The notes: generated by a model from the sequence alone, not told the origin. Positions 1 through 6,209 are shown, counted from the stretch's first letter. The stretch: 14,667 nucleotides of DNA from JBGTKH01 sp041744735 (GCA_041744735.1 JBGTKH010000409.1:1-14667), one strand, 5' to 3'. Made by a program: numbers and translations.

Positions 1-43
1 CCATCGCCAACTCTTCAGCCTTCTTTGTCAACATCGCATCCAT
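1..43 (-). CDS. start of an unidentified minus-strand gene (partial)
   Basis: On the minus strand an ATG at 43-41 opens a frame that stays open to the left edge and reads MDAMLTKKAEELAM. A GGAG stands about 9 bases upstream (near 54-57), a plausible ribosome binding site. The short peptide is charged and helical-looking, as many bacterial N-termini are, but 14 residues are too few to name a family. The alternative is that this is a chance open stretch. The bases from 58 to about 98 upstream of it would then hold its promoter; I see no clear -35/-10 pair there. Confidence 0.35.
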   Translation of the reverse strand, partial: MDAMLTKKAEELAM

Positions 44-98
44 GCGTCAGTCTCCATGAAATAGGGAATCTAGGGGAATATCCGATTTCCCCGACTGA

Positions 99-761
99 CA
101 CAAGATTTCTTACAGGGCCATCGTCTGTCAACAGGAAGGCGAGGCCGCCCGCGCCGCGGGGAACGAAGCCTCCGCCCGCCAGTCCTTCGAGGACGCTCGC
201 CGCTTCGTCGAGGAAAGCCTTCGGATCAAGCAGGCCCGCAACAGCAAGCCGGACGAAGCGAATTCGTTGGGCCAACTCGCCCGCATTCACCTGCTTCTCA
301 GCGACCTCGCAGCCGCCGAGCGTCACGCCCACGCCGCCCGCGAGATCCGCGAGTCCCTCGGCCTCAAAGAGGTCTGGCACGATTACAACACGCTCTCAGA
401 AATCGCCCAAGCGAAAGGCGACACCACAGCCGCCGCCGAGTGGACCATGAAACGCGACGACATGCTCGCGGAACTCAAACGCCGCGCCGGCGGTGGGGGC
501 GGACTGCCCGCCCAACTGCTGCAAGCGTGCCAGGCACTGATCCTCGCCTGCGCCCGCGCCGGTTTCGCCGACGAAGAACTCGGCCCCGCCGAGCAAAACG
601 CCCTGGCCCAGCTCGCCCAACTCCCAGCCCCCTTCCCCGACTTCGCCGCCTTCCTCCACCAACTCGCCACCGGCACCCTTCCCCCCATCCCCGCCTCCCT
701 GCCCCCAGAACTCGCCCAACTCCTGCAGCCCCTCGTCGAGGCGCTCCAGTCGGGCGATTAG
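99..761 (+). pseudogene. C-terminal fragment of a tetratricopeptide-repeat protein
   Basis: The frame is open from just after a TGA at 96-98 to a TAG at 759-761 but has no ATG or GTG start; the first possible codon is a TTG at 267, inside an apparent repeat. The translation from about 180 onward contains helical TPR-like units (RQSFEDARRFVEESLRIK; then LGQLARIHLLLSDLAAAERH; then YNTLSEIAQAKGDTTAAAEW), followed by a Gly-rich linker (RRAGGGGG) and a hydrophobic Pro-rich tail (LPAPFPDFAAFLHQLATG; SLPPELAQLLQPLVEAL). Such tails end some large bacterial TPR proteins. The N-terminal TPR array and start are missing and the sequence changes character near 100-125, so I infer a 5'-truncated relic. A small functional protein from TTG 267 (164 residues) cannot be excluded, but no ribosome binding site was seen. 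Confidence 0.6.
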
Positions 762-1131
762 CACGAATGAGTCATACGCGAGACAATGGACGACAGTGCG
801 TCCCACACCAGCTCCACGCACAGGTTTTGATGTCGCGAGTTTTTTCCTACCGCGAAGCGGTTTCACAACAAAGCCCAGGGTCGCGGCGCTTCGCCGCGCA
901 CACTGGGGTGCGTTAACCGCGAGGAACGTCAACCCCAACGGGGTTCTACAAGTTTGTAGAACCCCGTTGGGGTTCGGAACTCACTATTTCGCTTCTGACC
1001 CAGGGTGCGCCGCTGCGCGGCGACCCTGGGCTATGTTGTTAAACGCCTTCGGCGTAACCACGCTACGGCCAGGGAATAGATCGGACGTTTGGTGGGCAAT
1101 TGGACGTACGCAAACCTCATGCGCCTACCCC
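762..1131. other. intergenic region filled by palindromic repeat
   Basis: I see no gene here. The stretch is dominated by the nested inverted repeat at 851-1054. It separates the convergent TPR fragment and the minus-strand small gene ending at 1132, so it may also serve as a bidirectional transcription stop, although there is no T-run typical of an intrinsic terminator. Confidence 0.6.
851..1054. repeat. nested structured inverted repeat (REP/MITE-like)
   Basis: Two imperfect arms of about 57 bp (851-907 and 998-1054) share CCCAGGGT and an ACAACA.AGCCCAGGG block. Each arm also contains its own mini-hairpins: CCGC-GAA-GCGG (851-861) against CGCC-TTC-GGCG (1044-1054), and CGCGGCG-CTT-CGCCGCG (883-899) against CGCCGC-TGC-GCGGCG in the right arm. 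The stems differ in sequence but pairing is kept. Between the arms lies a second, perfect 21-bp inverted repeat (931-951 and 954-974) with a 2-base loop, based on AACCCCAACGGGGTTCTACA. I infer a dispersed structured repeat, as is common between genes of Pirellulales. Confidence 0.8.
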
Positions 1132-1362
1132 TCAGCTCCCGCTGACGCCGATGAGCGAATCGCATTCGGGGACGGACGACAGCACACATTCGGCCGGATC
1201 GCTGCCGGATGCTTTCACTGCGGCAATTAGTTTGGGCAGATCGTCTGCACTGGCGACGATGCTGGTGCCGTCCGGACTCCACGCCACGTGCTTGCCGGCG
1301 TATTTGGTGAGTTCGTCGAGCGGAAACTGTTGTCGGTTGTTCAGAAACTCTCGCATGTCCAT
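1132..1362 (-). CDS. small conserved-looking hypothetical protein (DUF5678-like)
   Basis: A 76-residue protein encoded 24 bases downstream of rpoN on the same strand, so probably cotranscribed. It begins MDMREFLNNRQQFPLDELTK and contains KYAGKHVAWSPDGTSIVAS at about residues 20-38, then SADDLPKLIAAVKASG. This is the pattern of a small alpha/beta protein (a turn-rich strand pair 'hvAWspDGtsIvAS' followed by a helix) that resembles the DUF5678 family from memory; I could not check it. Two Cys residues lie near the end (AECVLSSVPEC). There is no signal peptide or membrane segment. The ribosome binding site is weak (GAG about 10 bases upstream), and ATG at 1356 is an alternative start. Function unknown. 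Confidence 0.65.
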   Translation of the reverse strand: MDMREFLNNRQQFPLDELTKYAGKHVAWSPDGTSIVASADDLPKLIAAVKASGSDPAECVLSSVPECDSLIGVSGS

Positions 1363-1386
1363 GGTCGTAACTCATGGCCGACGTTG

Positions 1387-2883
1387 TTACTTCTTCACCG
1401 CTTTGCTCCAGTCGCGGCGTTGGCGGGAGCTGCGGATGTCCATTTTTTGGCGGTATTTGGTGACGGTCCGCCGGGCGACGTTGAGGCCCTGTTCTTTGAG
1501 CTTTTTGACTAGCTCGTCGTCGCTGAAGGGGTGCTGCTTGTCTTCCTTGTCGACCAGCTCTTGCAGCTTGATGCGGATGATGTCCCAGGCCACCTCTTCG
1601 CCATCGTCGCTGGTGGTGCCGCCGACGAAGAATCGCTTCAGCGGGAAGATGCCGCGCGGCGTTTCGATGTATTTCTCGTCCACGGCCCGGCTGACTGTGG
1701 TGACGTGCACGCCCACCTTGTCGGCGATCTGCTGCATCTTCAGCGGCTCGATGAACTCGGGGCCCTCGTCCAGGAATTTTGTTTGGTGATCGACGATGGC
1801 TTGCGAGACTTTGGTCAACGTGCTGCGGCGCTGCTCGATGCTCTCGATCAGCCACTGGGCCGAATTGATCTTGCGTTTGATAAACTCGCGTTCTTCCGCG
1901 GTGGCCTCGCCGCTGATCAAACGCTGGCGATAGTAGTTGCTGATCCGCAGGCTGGGCGTGCGGTCGTCTTCCAGCACGATGCGGTACGTGCCGTCGTCGT
2001 CTTGCACGACGGCCACGTCGGGCGTGATCCGGGGGACAAACTTCTCGGCGAATCCGGCGGCCGGCTTGGGGTTTAGTTTCCGCAACTGTTCCCAGGTCTC
2101 TTGAATGAGCTCGATCGAGTAGCCCGTGGTGCGCTCGATCAGCGGCAGGCGGTTGTCCCGGAGATCTTCCAAATGGCCGGAGATCAGCGTCTTCAGTTCG
2201 TCGTAATACGGCATGTCGGGCGTCAGTTGCAGCAGCAGGCACTCGCGCAAATCGCGGGCCGCGACACCGACCGGGTCGAGCTGCTGCACGACCTCCAGCG
2301 CACGATGAGCCAACGCCAATTGTTCGGGGCCGGCGTCAGGAGGCAGCAGGTCTTCCAGACTGGCCTTCAAATAGCCGCCGTCCTTCGGGTCGAGCGTCGA
2401 GATGATGCGTTCGGCCATCCGCCGAAGGGCCTCATCCAGTTCCAACTCGCCCAACTGATGCAGCAGGTAATCGTGCAGCGATTCGGGCCGGTCGACCAGA
2501 TTGGCCAGAGCGTCGTGCTTGCGGTTCGCGTCGTCTTCGATCCGTGTGGCGGAAGTCCGCGGGCGTTCGTCGAAATACTCGGGGAGTTCTTGATCCAAGT
2601 TCAGCAGCCGCTCGAAATCCTCCGCGTTATTATGAGCCCCGTCGACGACGAGTTCCTTTTCGTCGGCCGTCGGCGCGTCGGGGTTTTCGCGTTCTTCCGG
2701 CTCGTCGGGCAGCGAGGGATCCTCTTCCTGCATTTCGAGCAGCGGATTCTCGTTCATCTCCTGCTCGATCCGCTCCTGAAGCGCCATGATCGGCAACTGC
2801 AAGATCTCCATGGACTGGATCATCCGTGGAGCCAGCTTCATGGTCTGGACTTGCGTGGCCTGCATTCCGAGCGAAAGTCTCAT
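1387..2883 (-). CDS. rpoN: RNA polymerase sigma-54 factor
   Basis: This 498-residue protein is the alternative sigma factor that directs core RNA polymerase to -24/-12 promoters and needs an AAA+ activator to open DNA. Region I is the N-terminal Gln/Leu/Met-rich part (MRLSLGMQATQVQTMKLAPR, then QSMEILQLPIMALQERIE to about residue 50). An acidic region II follows (about 51-115). The core-binding domain extends to about residue 330, the helix-turn-helix lies near 383-405 (MQQIADKVGVHVTTVSRAV), and the RpoN box is at 470-479 (ARRTVTKYRQ; the consensus is ARRTVAKYRE). The start is set at 2883 because homology begins at MRLSLG. An in-frame ATG at 2994 would add 37 unrelated residues partly encoded by the palindrome at 2956-3024. 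No good Shine-Dalgarno sequence is visible: the only GGAG is 17 bases upstream. It lies 198 bp behind recR. Confidence 0.97.
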   Translation of the reverse strand: MRLSLGMQATQVQTMKLAPRMIQSMEILQLPIMALQERIEQEMNENPLLEMQEEDPSLPDEPEERENPDAPTADEKELVVDGAHNNAEDFERLLNLDQELPEYFDERPRTSATRIEDDANRKHDALANLVDRPESLHDYLLHQLGELELDEALRRMAERIISTLDPKDGGYLKASLEDLLPPDAGPEQLALAHRALEVVQQLDPVGVAARDLRECLLLQLTPDMPYYDELKTLISGHLEDLRDNRLPLIERTTGYSIELIQETWEQLRKLNPKPAAGFAEKFVPRITPDVAVVQDDDGTYRIVLEDDRTPSLRISNYYRQRLISGEATAEEREFIKRKINSAQWLIESIEQRRSTLTKVSQAIVDHQTKFLDEGPEFIEPLKMQQIADKVGVHVTTVSRAVDEKYIETPRGIFPLKRFFVGGTTSDDGEEVAWDIIRIKLQELVDKEDKQHPFSDDELVKKLKEQGLNVARRTVTKYRQKMDIRSSRQRRDWSKAVKK

Positions 2884-2955
2884 GGGGCGCTTTGAGCGAT
2901 CTCCGGTTGATGATTCTGATACAGTGCTAACATCGTGTTGCGGATTAGCTTTGGG

Positions 2956-3024
2956 TGGCTGGGGCTGAGTCTGCGAAGCCCCAGTGCGTCGCAAGCTGGG
3001 GCTTCGCAGACTCAGCCCCAGCCA
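2956..3024. repeat. perfect 29-bp inverted repeat between recR and rpoN
   Basis: The arms 2956-2984 and 2996-3024 are exact reverse complements around an 11-base loop. The core is GGCTGGGGCTGAGTCTGCG. Neither side ends in a T-run, so it is not a classical intrinsic terminator, though it could slow or end transcription or protect mRNA ends between recR and rpoN. It looks like a dispersed palindromic repeat rather than a protein-binding site because it is long and perfect. Confidence 0.85.
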
Positions 3025-3081
3025 GCCTTGCCTTTCAAGCTTACCTTTTCTGTTCCATAACGGCGTCGATGATCCGTCGTT

Positions 3082-3681
3082 CTAAAACTTCTGCCGGCCC
3101 GAGAGCGCGTCGGCCAGGATCTCTTTGTTCGTGTATTCCAAAATGCTGCCAGTGGTGATGCCGCGGGCCAGCCGCGTGATTTCGACCGGCATCTCGGCCA
3201 GCAAGTTGGAAATGTGCAGCGCGGTGCCGTCGCCTTCGACTGTCGGGTTAGTGGCCATGATGATTTCCTTGAACGAGCCGCCGCGGACTCGTTCGACCAG
3301 CTTTTCGATCGTCAACTGATCCGGGCCGATGCCTTCTAGCGGCGCGATGCGGCCGAGCAGCACGTGATACAAACCGCGAAATGTTGCCGCTTGTTCCAGC
3401 GCCATCACGTCGCGGGGTTGTTCGACCACGCACAATACGCCGCGATCGCGTTTCGGATCGCGGCAAATGTTACACTCCTCACCTTCCGACAAATTGTAAC
3501 AGGTGCGGCAATACCGCACGTTTTCGCGCACATCGCGAATCGCATCCGCCAACGCCAGCGCCTCGGCCTTGTTCACGCGCAGCAGATGGTACGCGATCCG
3601 CTCGGCCGATTTGCGGCCAATGCCCGGCAGCTTAGCCAGCTCCTCGATAACCTTTGCCACCGATTCCGTAAGCTGAGCCAT
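3082..3681 (-). CDS. recR: recombination mediator protein RecR
   Basis: RecR (199 residues, the normal length) works with RecO/RecF to load RecA on gapped DNA. The N-terminal helix-hairpin-helix is at about 16-35 (LAKLPGIGRKSAERIAYHLL). A four-Cys zinc finger uses Cys58, Cys61, Cys70 and Cys73 (CRTC...CNIC). The Toprim domain runs from about 81 to 175, with Glu87 (VVEQPRD) and the acidic motif around 145-151 (NPTVEGD). The C-terminal part carries ARGITTGSILEYTNKEILADAL, seen in RecR proteins as the Walker-B-like tail. The ATG at 3681 lies only 2 bases after the ybaB stop (TAA-TC-ATG), so translation is probably coupled to ybaB. Synteny dnaX-ybaB-recR is conserved across bacteria. Confidence 0.98.
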   Translation of the reverse strand: MAQLTESVAKVIEELAKLPGIGRKSAERIAYHLLRVNKAEALALADAIRDVRENVRYCRTCYNLSEGEECNICRDPKRDRGVLCVVEQPRDVMALEQAATFRGLYHVLLGRIAPLEGIGPDQLTIEKLVERVRGGSFKEIIMATNPTVEGDGTALHISNLLAEMPVEITRLARGITTGSILEYTNKEILADALSGRQKF

Positions 3682-3683
3682 GA

Positions 3684-4049
3684 TTAGGCTTCGTCGTCCT
3701 GGCCACCGGTGATTTTCGAAATGGCTTCGTTCAAACCGGGGACGTCCAAGTCCTCGGTCAGCGACTTCATCGCGTCGACGTGCAGTTGCTTGGCTCTGGC
3801 CAGTGCTTGGTTGACGGCGGCGGGCACCAGGTCTTCGATCATTTCGCGTTCGCCGCGTTCGACCAATGCGGGTTCGATCTTCAGCCGCAGCATTTCGCCG
3901 AGGCCGTTGACTTCCACTTCGACCATGCCGCCGCCGGCGCTGCCCGTGGCCCGCTTGGTTTTCAGTTGATCGTTGAGGGCGTGCATCTTGCCGCTCATCT
4001 GCTGAGCCTGCCGCATCAGCGACGTGAGATTCGCTAGTCCTTTAAACAA
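3684..4049 (-). CDS. ybaB: YbaB/EbfC family nucleoid-associated protein
   Basis: A 121-residue member of the YbaB/EbfC family, small dimeric DNA-binding proteins encoded between dnaX and recR in most bacteria. The helical N-terminus (MFKGLANLTSLMRQAQQMSG) is followed by the central strands (GGGMVEVEVNGLGEMLRLKI, about 39-58) and a long C-terminal helix (EDLVPAAVNQALARAKQLHV, about 72-91). The start is a TTG (4049-4047): it lies 8 bases after a complete AGGAGG (4063-4058), and the protein aligns with family members from the first residue (MFKGL). No in-frame ATG would keep the conserved N-terminus. The gene is separated from dnaX by 111 bp containing a 28-bp perfect palindrome and precedes recR by 2 bases. 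Confidence 0.95.
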   Translation of the reverse strand: MFKGLANLTSLMRQAQQMSGKMHALNDQLKTKRATGSAGGGMVEVEVNGLGEMLRLKIEPALVERGEREMIEDLVPAAVNQALARAKQLHVDAMKSLTEDLDVPGLNEAISKITGGQDDEA

Positions 4050-4065
4050 AGTTCGGTCCTCCTTT
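4047..4065 (-). promoter_or_regulatory. strong Shine-Dalgarno with TTG start of ybaB
   Basis: On the minus strand AAAGGAGG (4065-4058) is followed by an 8-base spacer and the start codon TTG (4049-4047). It is the strongest ribosome binding site seen in the window, and it decides the start of ybaB in the absence of an ATG. Confidence 0.85.
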
Positions 4066-4072
4066 GTCGGGT

Positions 4073-4138
4073 AACTGTAGGACGGACGCCCTCGTCCGTC
4101 CTTGTCGCAAGACGGACGAGGGCGTCCGTCCTACAGTT
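4073..4138. repeat. perfect 28-bp inverted repeat between dnaX and ybaB
   Basis: The arms 4073-4100 and 4111-4138 are exact reverse complements around a 10-base loop. Each arm is itself a palindrome built on GTAGGACGGAC-GCCCTC-GTCCGTC, so several alternative hairpins are possible. The same unit, with Y/R changes that keep pairing, occurs at 14390-14448, and a variant with another centre lies at 9777-9858. It ends 8 bases before the ybaB Shine-Dalgarno sequence. Confidence 0.88.
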
Positions 4139-4160
4139 CTGCACCGACTTTTCTCCGTTC

Positions 4161-5987
4161 TCAGCTTTCCTCGCCCGTTTCGACTTCAGCCGCGGTCATA
4201 AGCGACTCGTCCAAATCCACAATCTCGGCGTCGAACAGTTCGATCGCCTTATGGACCAGCGGATGTTTTTCCTTGTCCCGCATCCTTTGCCGTTTGGAAA
4301 CGACCGGCGGCCGGTGTTCTGCCGGTCGCTGCTGGCCCGGCACGACCTCGAAATCGATTCGTACCTGCCGGCCCGTGAGCCGCGACAGGGCTTGTTCGAT
4401 TCGCTGCTTGCGGTCGGGTCGCTCGCAAGCTTCCTTATCATACTGCGCTCGGAAGCTAACGACCAGTCGATTTGGCCCGGAAATTGCTAAGCGGTCGCAG
4501 CGGCCGGCAAAGTCCGCGGTCATATCTCCCAACTCTGCGAGCACTTGCTTCCAGACATCGTCCAACGACTGAGCAGTCAGTTCGAGTTGTCCCGGCGGTT
4601 CGGCTGGCGAGTCTGCGGGGGCTGTGACGGGCTGGTCACTTTTTTTTTGCGCGGGAGCAGGCGAAGGAGGCGCTTCGGACGGCGGGGATGACGAAGCGGC
4701 AGGCGGTGCAGTTGAAGTCGCGGGCGGCGAGGAAGGCACCGGCCGCTTCGGAGCAGCCGCTGCCGGGGGCGACGGGCGACGAGCGCGAACAGCGCTCGTC
4801 GAAACGCCATCGCGCAAATCGGCGACGAGCGTCGCCAACTGATCGAGATCTTCCAGCTTGCAGATCCGCACTAGCGCCACTTCGACTAGTGTCCGCACTT
4901 GTGTGCTCTGCCGCAGACGCATCACGGTTTGGTCCAGAATCTGCGCGATCGCCAAGATCGTTTCTAGTCCCAAGCTTTGGCCAGCCGATCGCAGTTGCTC
5001 GTAATCCGCCGGTGCACAATGCAGCAGCATGTCGGACGGGCAGCCAACAACGGCAGCCATCATGTCGCGAAAGTAGCCGAGCAGTTGTTCGGCCAGTTGT
5101 CCAACGTCAACTCCTTCACTGACCGCTTCATCGAGCTCTCGCAGCGCGGCGGCCGCGTCGTTGGCCAGCAGTTGCGCCGCCAAGCTGCTCAGCCGGCCGC
5201 TGTGGGCAGTGCCGAGCATCGCGTGCACGTCGGCAGCGGTGATCTTGCCGCCGCAGAAAGACAGCAATTGTTCAAGCAGCGATTGACTGTCGCGCATCGA
5301 ACCGCCGGCGCGGCGCGCGAGAATGTGTAGAGCCTCGTCGTCCGCGGCGACCTTTTCACTCTGCACGATGTGCCGTAGCCGCTCGATGATCGCGTTCGTC
5401 TCGACGGGAGCAAAGTCGAATCGCTGGCAGCGTGACAGTACGGTAATCGGAATCTTTTCCGGGTCCGTCGTGCAGAAGATGAACTTGACGTGCTCGGGCG
5501 GCTCTTCCAGCGTCTTCAACAGCGCGTTGAACGCCGGCGTGGTCAGCATGTGTACTTCGTCGATGATGTAGATCTTGAAGCGTGCCCGGCTGGGGCGCAC
5601 GTTGACGTTCGAGCGAAGCTGGCGAATCTCGTCGATGCCGCGGTTGCTGGCGCCGTCGATTTCCAGCACGTCCACGTCGTCGCCCGAAGCGATGCCTTGG
5701 CAGATGTCGCACTCGTTGCAAGGAGCCGGCGTCGGGCCGTTTGCACAGTTGAGCGCCTTGGCCAGAATCCGCGCCGTCGATGTCTTGCCCACTCCGCGGG
5801 CACCGGTGAACATGTACGCATGGCCGACGCGGTTCGTGTTGATGGCGTTGCTGAGCGCTTGGGAAACTTGACCTTGGCCGACCAGTTCCTCGAACGACTT
5901 TGGCCGATAACGGCGAGCGACGACGACGTATTCGCCTTGCTTGGCATCCGCTGCAGCAGCTTGGTCGGCGAGAGGATCGTTTGACAT
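4161..5987 (-). CDS. dnaX: DNA polymerase III subunit gamma/tau
   Basis: The clamp-loader ATPase of DNA polymerase III, 608 residues in the full-length (tau-like) form. Motifs: RYRPKSFEELVGQ at 26-38; Walker A GARGVGKT 62-69; zinc-binding Cys81, Cys90, Cys93 and Cys96; DEVH box 143-146; sensor-1 region with the arginine finger SRC 185-187; sensor-2 region near 228-235 (GGSMRDSQS). Domain III extends to about 395, then a Pro/Ala/Ser-rich linker (about 402-468) and a tau-specific C-terminal domain. The start is taken at 5987 because family similarity begins shortly after (residue 20) and AGG precedes it by about 6 bases; an upstream ATG at 6074 would add an unrelated Arg-rich peptide through the leader hairpin. 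Codons 447-449 lie in a run of nine A, where slippage would yield a short gamma form (see finding). It lies downstream of the SRP RNA gene and heads the ybaB-recR series. Confidence 0.98.
   Translation of the reverse strand: MSNDPLADQAAAADAKQGEYVVVARRYRPKSFEELVGQGQVSQALSNAINTNRVGHAYMFTGARGVGKTSTARILAKALNCANGPTPAPCNECDICQGIASGDDVDVLEIDGASNRGIDEIRQLRSNVNVRPSRARFKIYIIDEVHMLTTPAFNALLKTLEEPPEHVKFIFCTTDPEKIPITVLSRCQRFDFAPVETNAIIERLRHIVQSEKVAADDEALHILARRAGGSMRDSQSLLEQLLSFCGGKITAADVHAMLGTAHSGRLSSLAAQLLANDAAAALRELDEAVSEGVDVGQLAEQLLGYFRDMMAAVVGCPSDMLLHCAPADYEQLRSAGQSLGLETILAIAQILDQTVMRLRQSTQVRTLVEVALVRICKLEDLDQLATLVADLRDGVSTSAVRARRPSPPAAAAPKRPVPSSPPATSTAPPAASSSPPSEAPPSPAPAQKKSDQPVTAPADSPAEPPGQLELTAQSLDDVWKQVLAELGDMTADFAGRCDRLAISGPNRLVVSFRAQYDKEACERPDRKQRIEQALSRLTGRQVRIDFEVVPGQQRPAEHRPPVVSKRQRMRDKEKHPLVHKAIELFDAEIVDLDESLMTAAEVETGEES
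4620..4649 (-). promoter_or_regulatory. candidate slippage/frameshift signal inside dnaX
   Basis: On the minus strand codons CAA-AAA-AAA-AGT contain nine consecutive A (4648-4640). A short hairpin, GTGAC-CAGCCC-GTCAC (about 4639-4624), follows at once. A -1 shift, or insertion of one A in the mRNA, gives CAA-AAA-AAA-AAG-TGA: a stop right after the run, ending the protein at 450 residues. Loss of one A, or a +1 shift, leads to another stop 20 codons later (469 residues). Both end in the Pro-rich linker after domain III, where gamma forms end in Escherichia coli and Thermus thermophilus. Confidence 0.65.
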
Positions 5988-6043
5988 GGCTACCTGTGGC
6001 CGCCTGAACGCGACAGTCCGTTTGAAGGGCGTCCGAAAAGTCC

Positions 6044-6065
6044 AAAAGCGGCGACGAGTCGCCGC
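6044..6065 (-). terminator. hairpin with short U-tract in the dnaX leader
   Basis: On the minus strand GCGGCGAC-TC-GTCGCCGC (6065-6048) forms an 8-bp stem followed directly by TTTT (6047-6044). It lies between the SRP RNA and the dnaX start, about 60 bases before the ATG. It could be a weak intrinsic terminator that isolates SRP RNA from dnaX, or an attenuator in the dnaX leader. The U-tract is short, so termination would be partial. Confidence 0.5.
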
Positions 6066-6075
6066 ACTCCACATG

Positions 6076-6098
6076 AAAAAAGGCTGCCGCCGAGCGGC
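6076..6098 (-). terminator. intrinsic terminator of the SRP RNA gene
   Basis: The 3' end of the SRP RNA can form GCCGC-TCG-GCGGC (6098-6086), then AGCC and six T (6081-6076) on the minus strand. In the folded RNA the same strand pairs with the 5' arm, but the U-run fixes the likely transcript end. Confidence 0.7.
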
Positions 6099-6188
6099 CC
6101 TCGCACAAGAGTACCCCGCTTAGGGCTGCTCCGGTTAAGGCCTGACCCGGTTCACGGCTCCCCTTTGCGAGGGCCACTCGGCGGCAGA
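6082..6188 (-). ncRNA. ffs: signal recognition particle RNA (small bacterial type)
   Basis: This is the RNA scaffold of the signal recognition particle, which binds Ffh and targets nascent inner-membrane proteins to FtsY. On the minus strand the 5' arm (CTGCCGCCGAGTGGCCCTCG, from 6187) pairs base for base, with one G-U, with the 3' arm ending at 6084. The hallmark domain IV is present: GTGAACCGGGTCAGG and GGAGCAGCCCTAAG, forming the Ffh-binding symmetric and asymmetric loops. The mature length is about 104 nt, as in Escherichia coli 4.5S RNA and other short forms without an Alu domain. The apical loop is unusual: closed by CC/GG, it is UUAACC (6138-6133) instead of GGAA. A -35/-10 pair lies upstream and a U-run follows the 3' end. 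The position just upstream of dnaX-ybaB-recR matches the Bacillus order. Confidence 0.95.
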
Positions 6189-6209
6189 TGCTCGCCCAGC
6201 AATGGATCA

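Noticed and set aside
851..1054. CRISPR array
   Set aside because: The repeats are inverted, not regularly spaced direct repeats with unique spacers, and no cas gene is present.
2101..2895. Plus-strand frame of 264 codons opposite rpoN
   Set aside because: Gln/Arg/Val-rich shadow of the sigma-54 gene, which has clear family motifs on the other strand.
2884..2994. N-terminal extension of rpoN from ATG 2994
   Set aside because: The extra 37 residues are partly encoded by one arm of a perfect palindrome and have no similarity to sigma-54; MRLSLG at 2883 is the family N-terminus.
5988..6074. N-terminal extension of dnaX from ATG 6074
   Set aside because: The added 29 residues are Arg-rich, run through the leader hairpin, and precede the ribosome binding site of the accepted start at 5987.
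6085..6188. tRNA or riboswitch interpretation of the structured RNA upstream of dnaX
   Set aside because: The long terminal helix and the GGTCAG/AGCAGCC domain IV are specific to SRP RNA; there is no cloverleaf and no CCA end.
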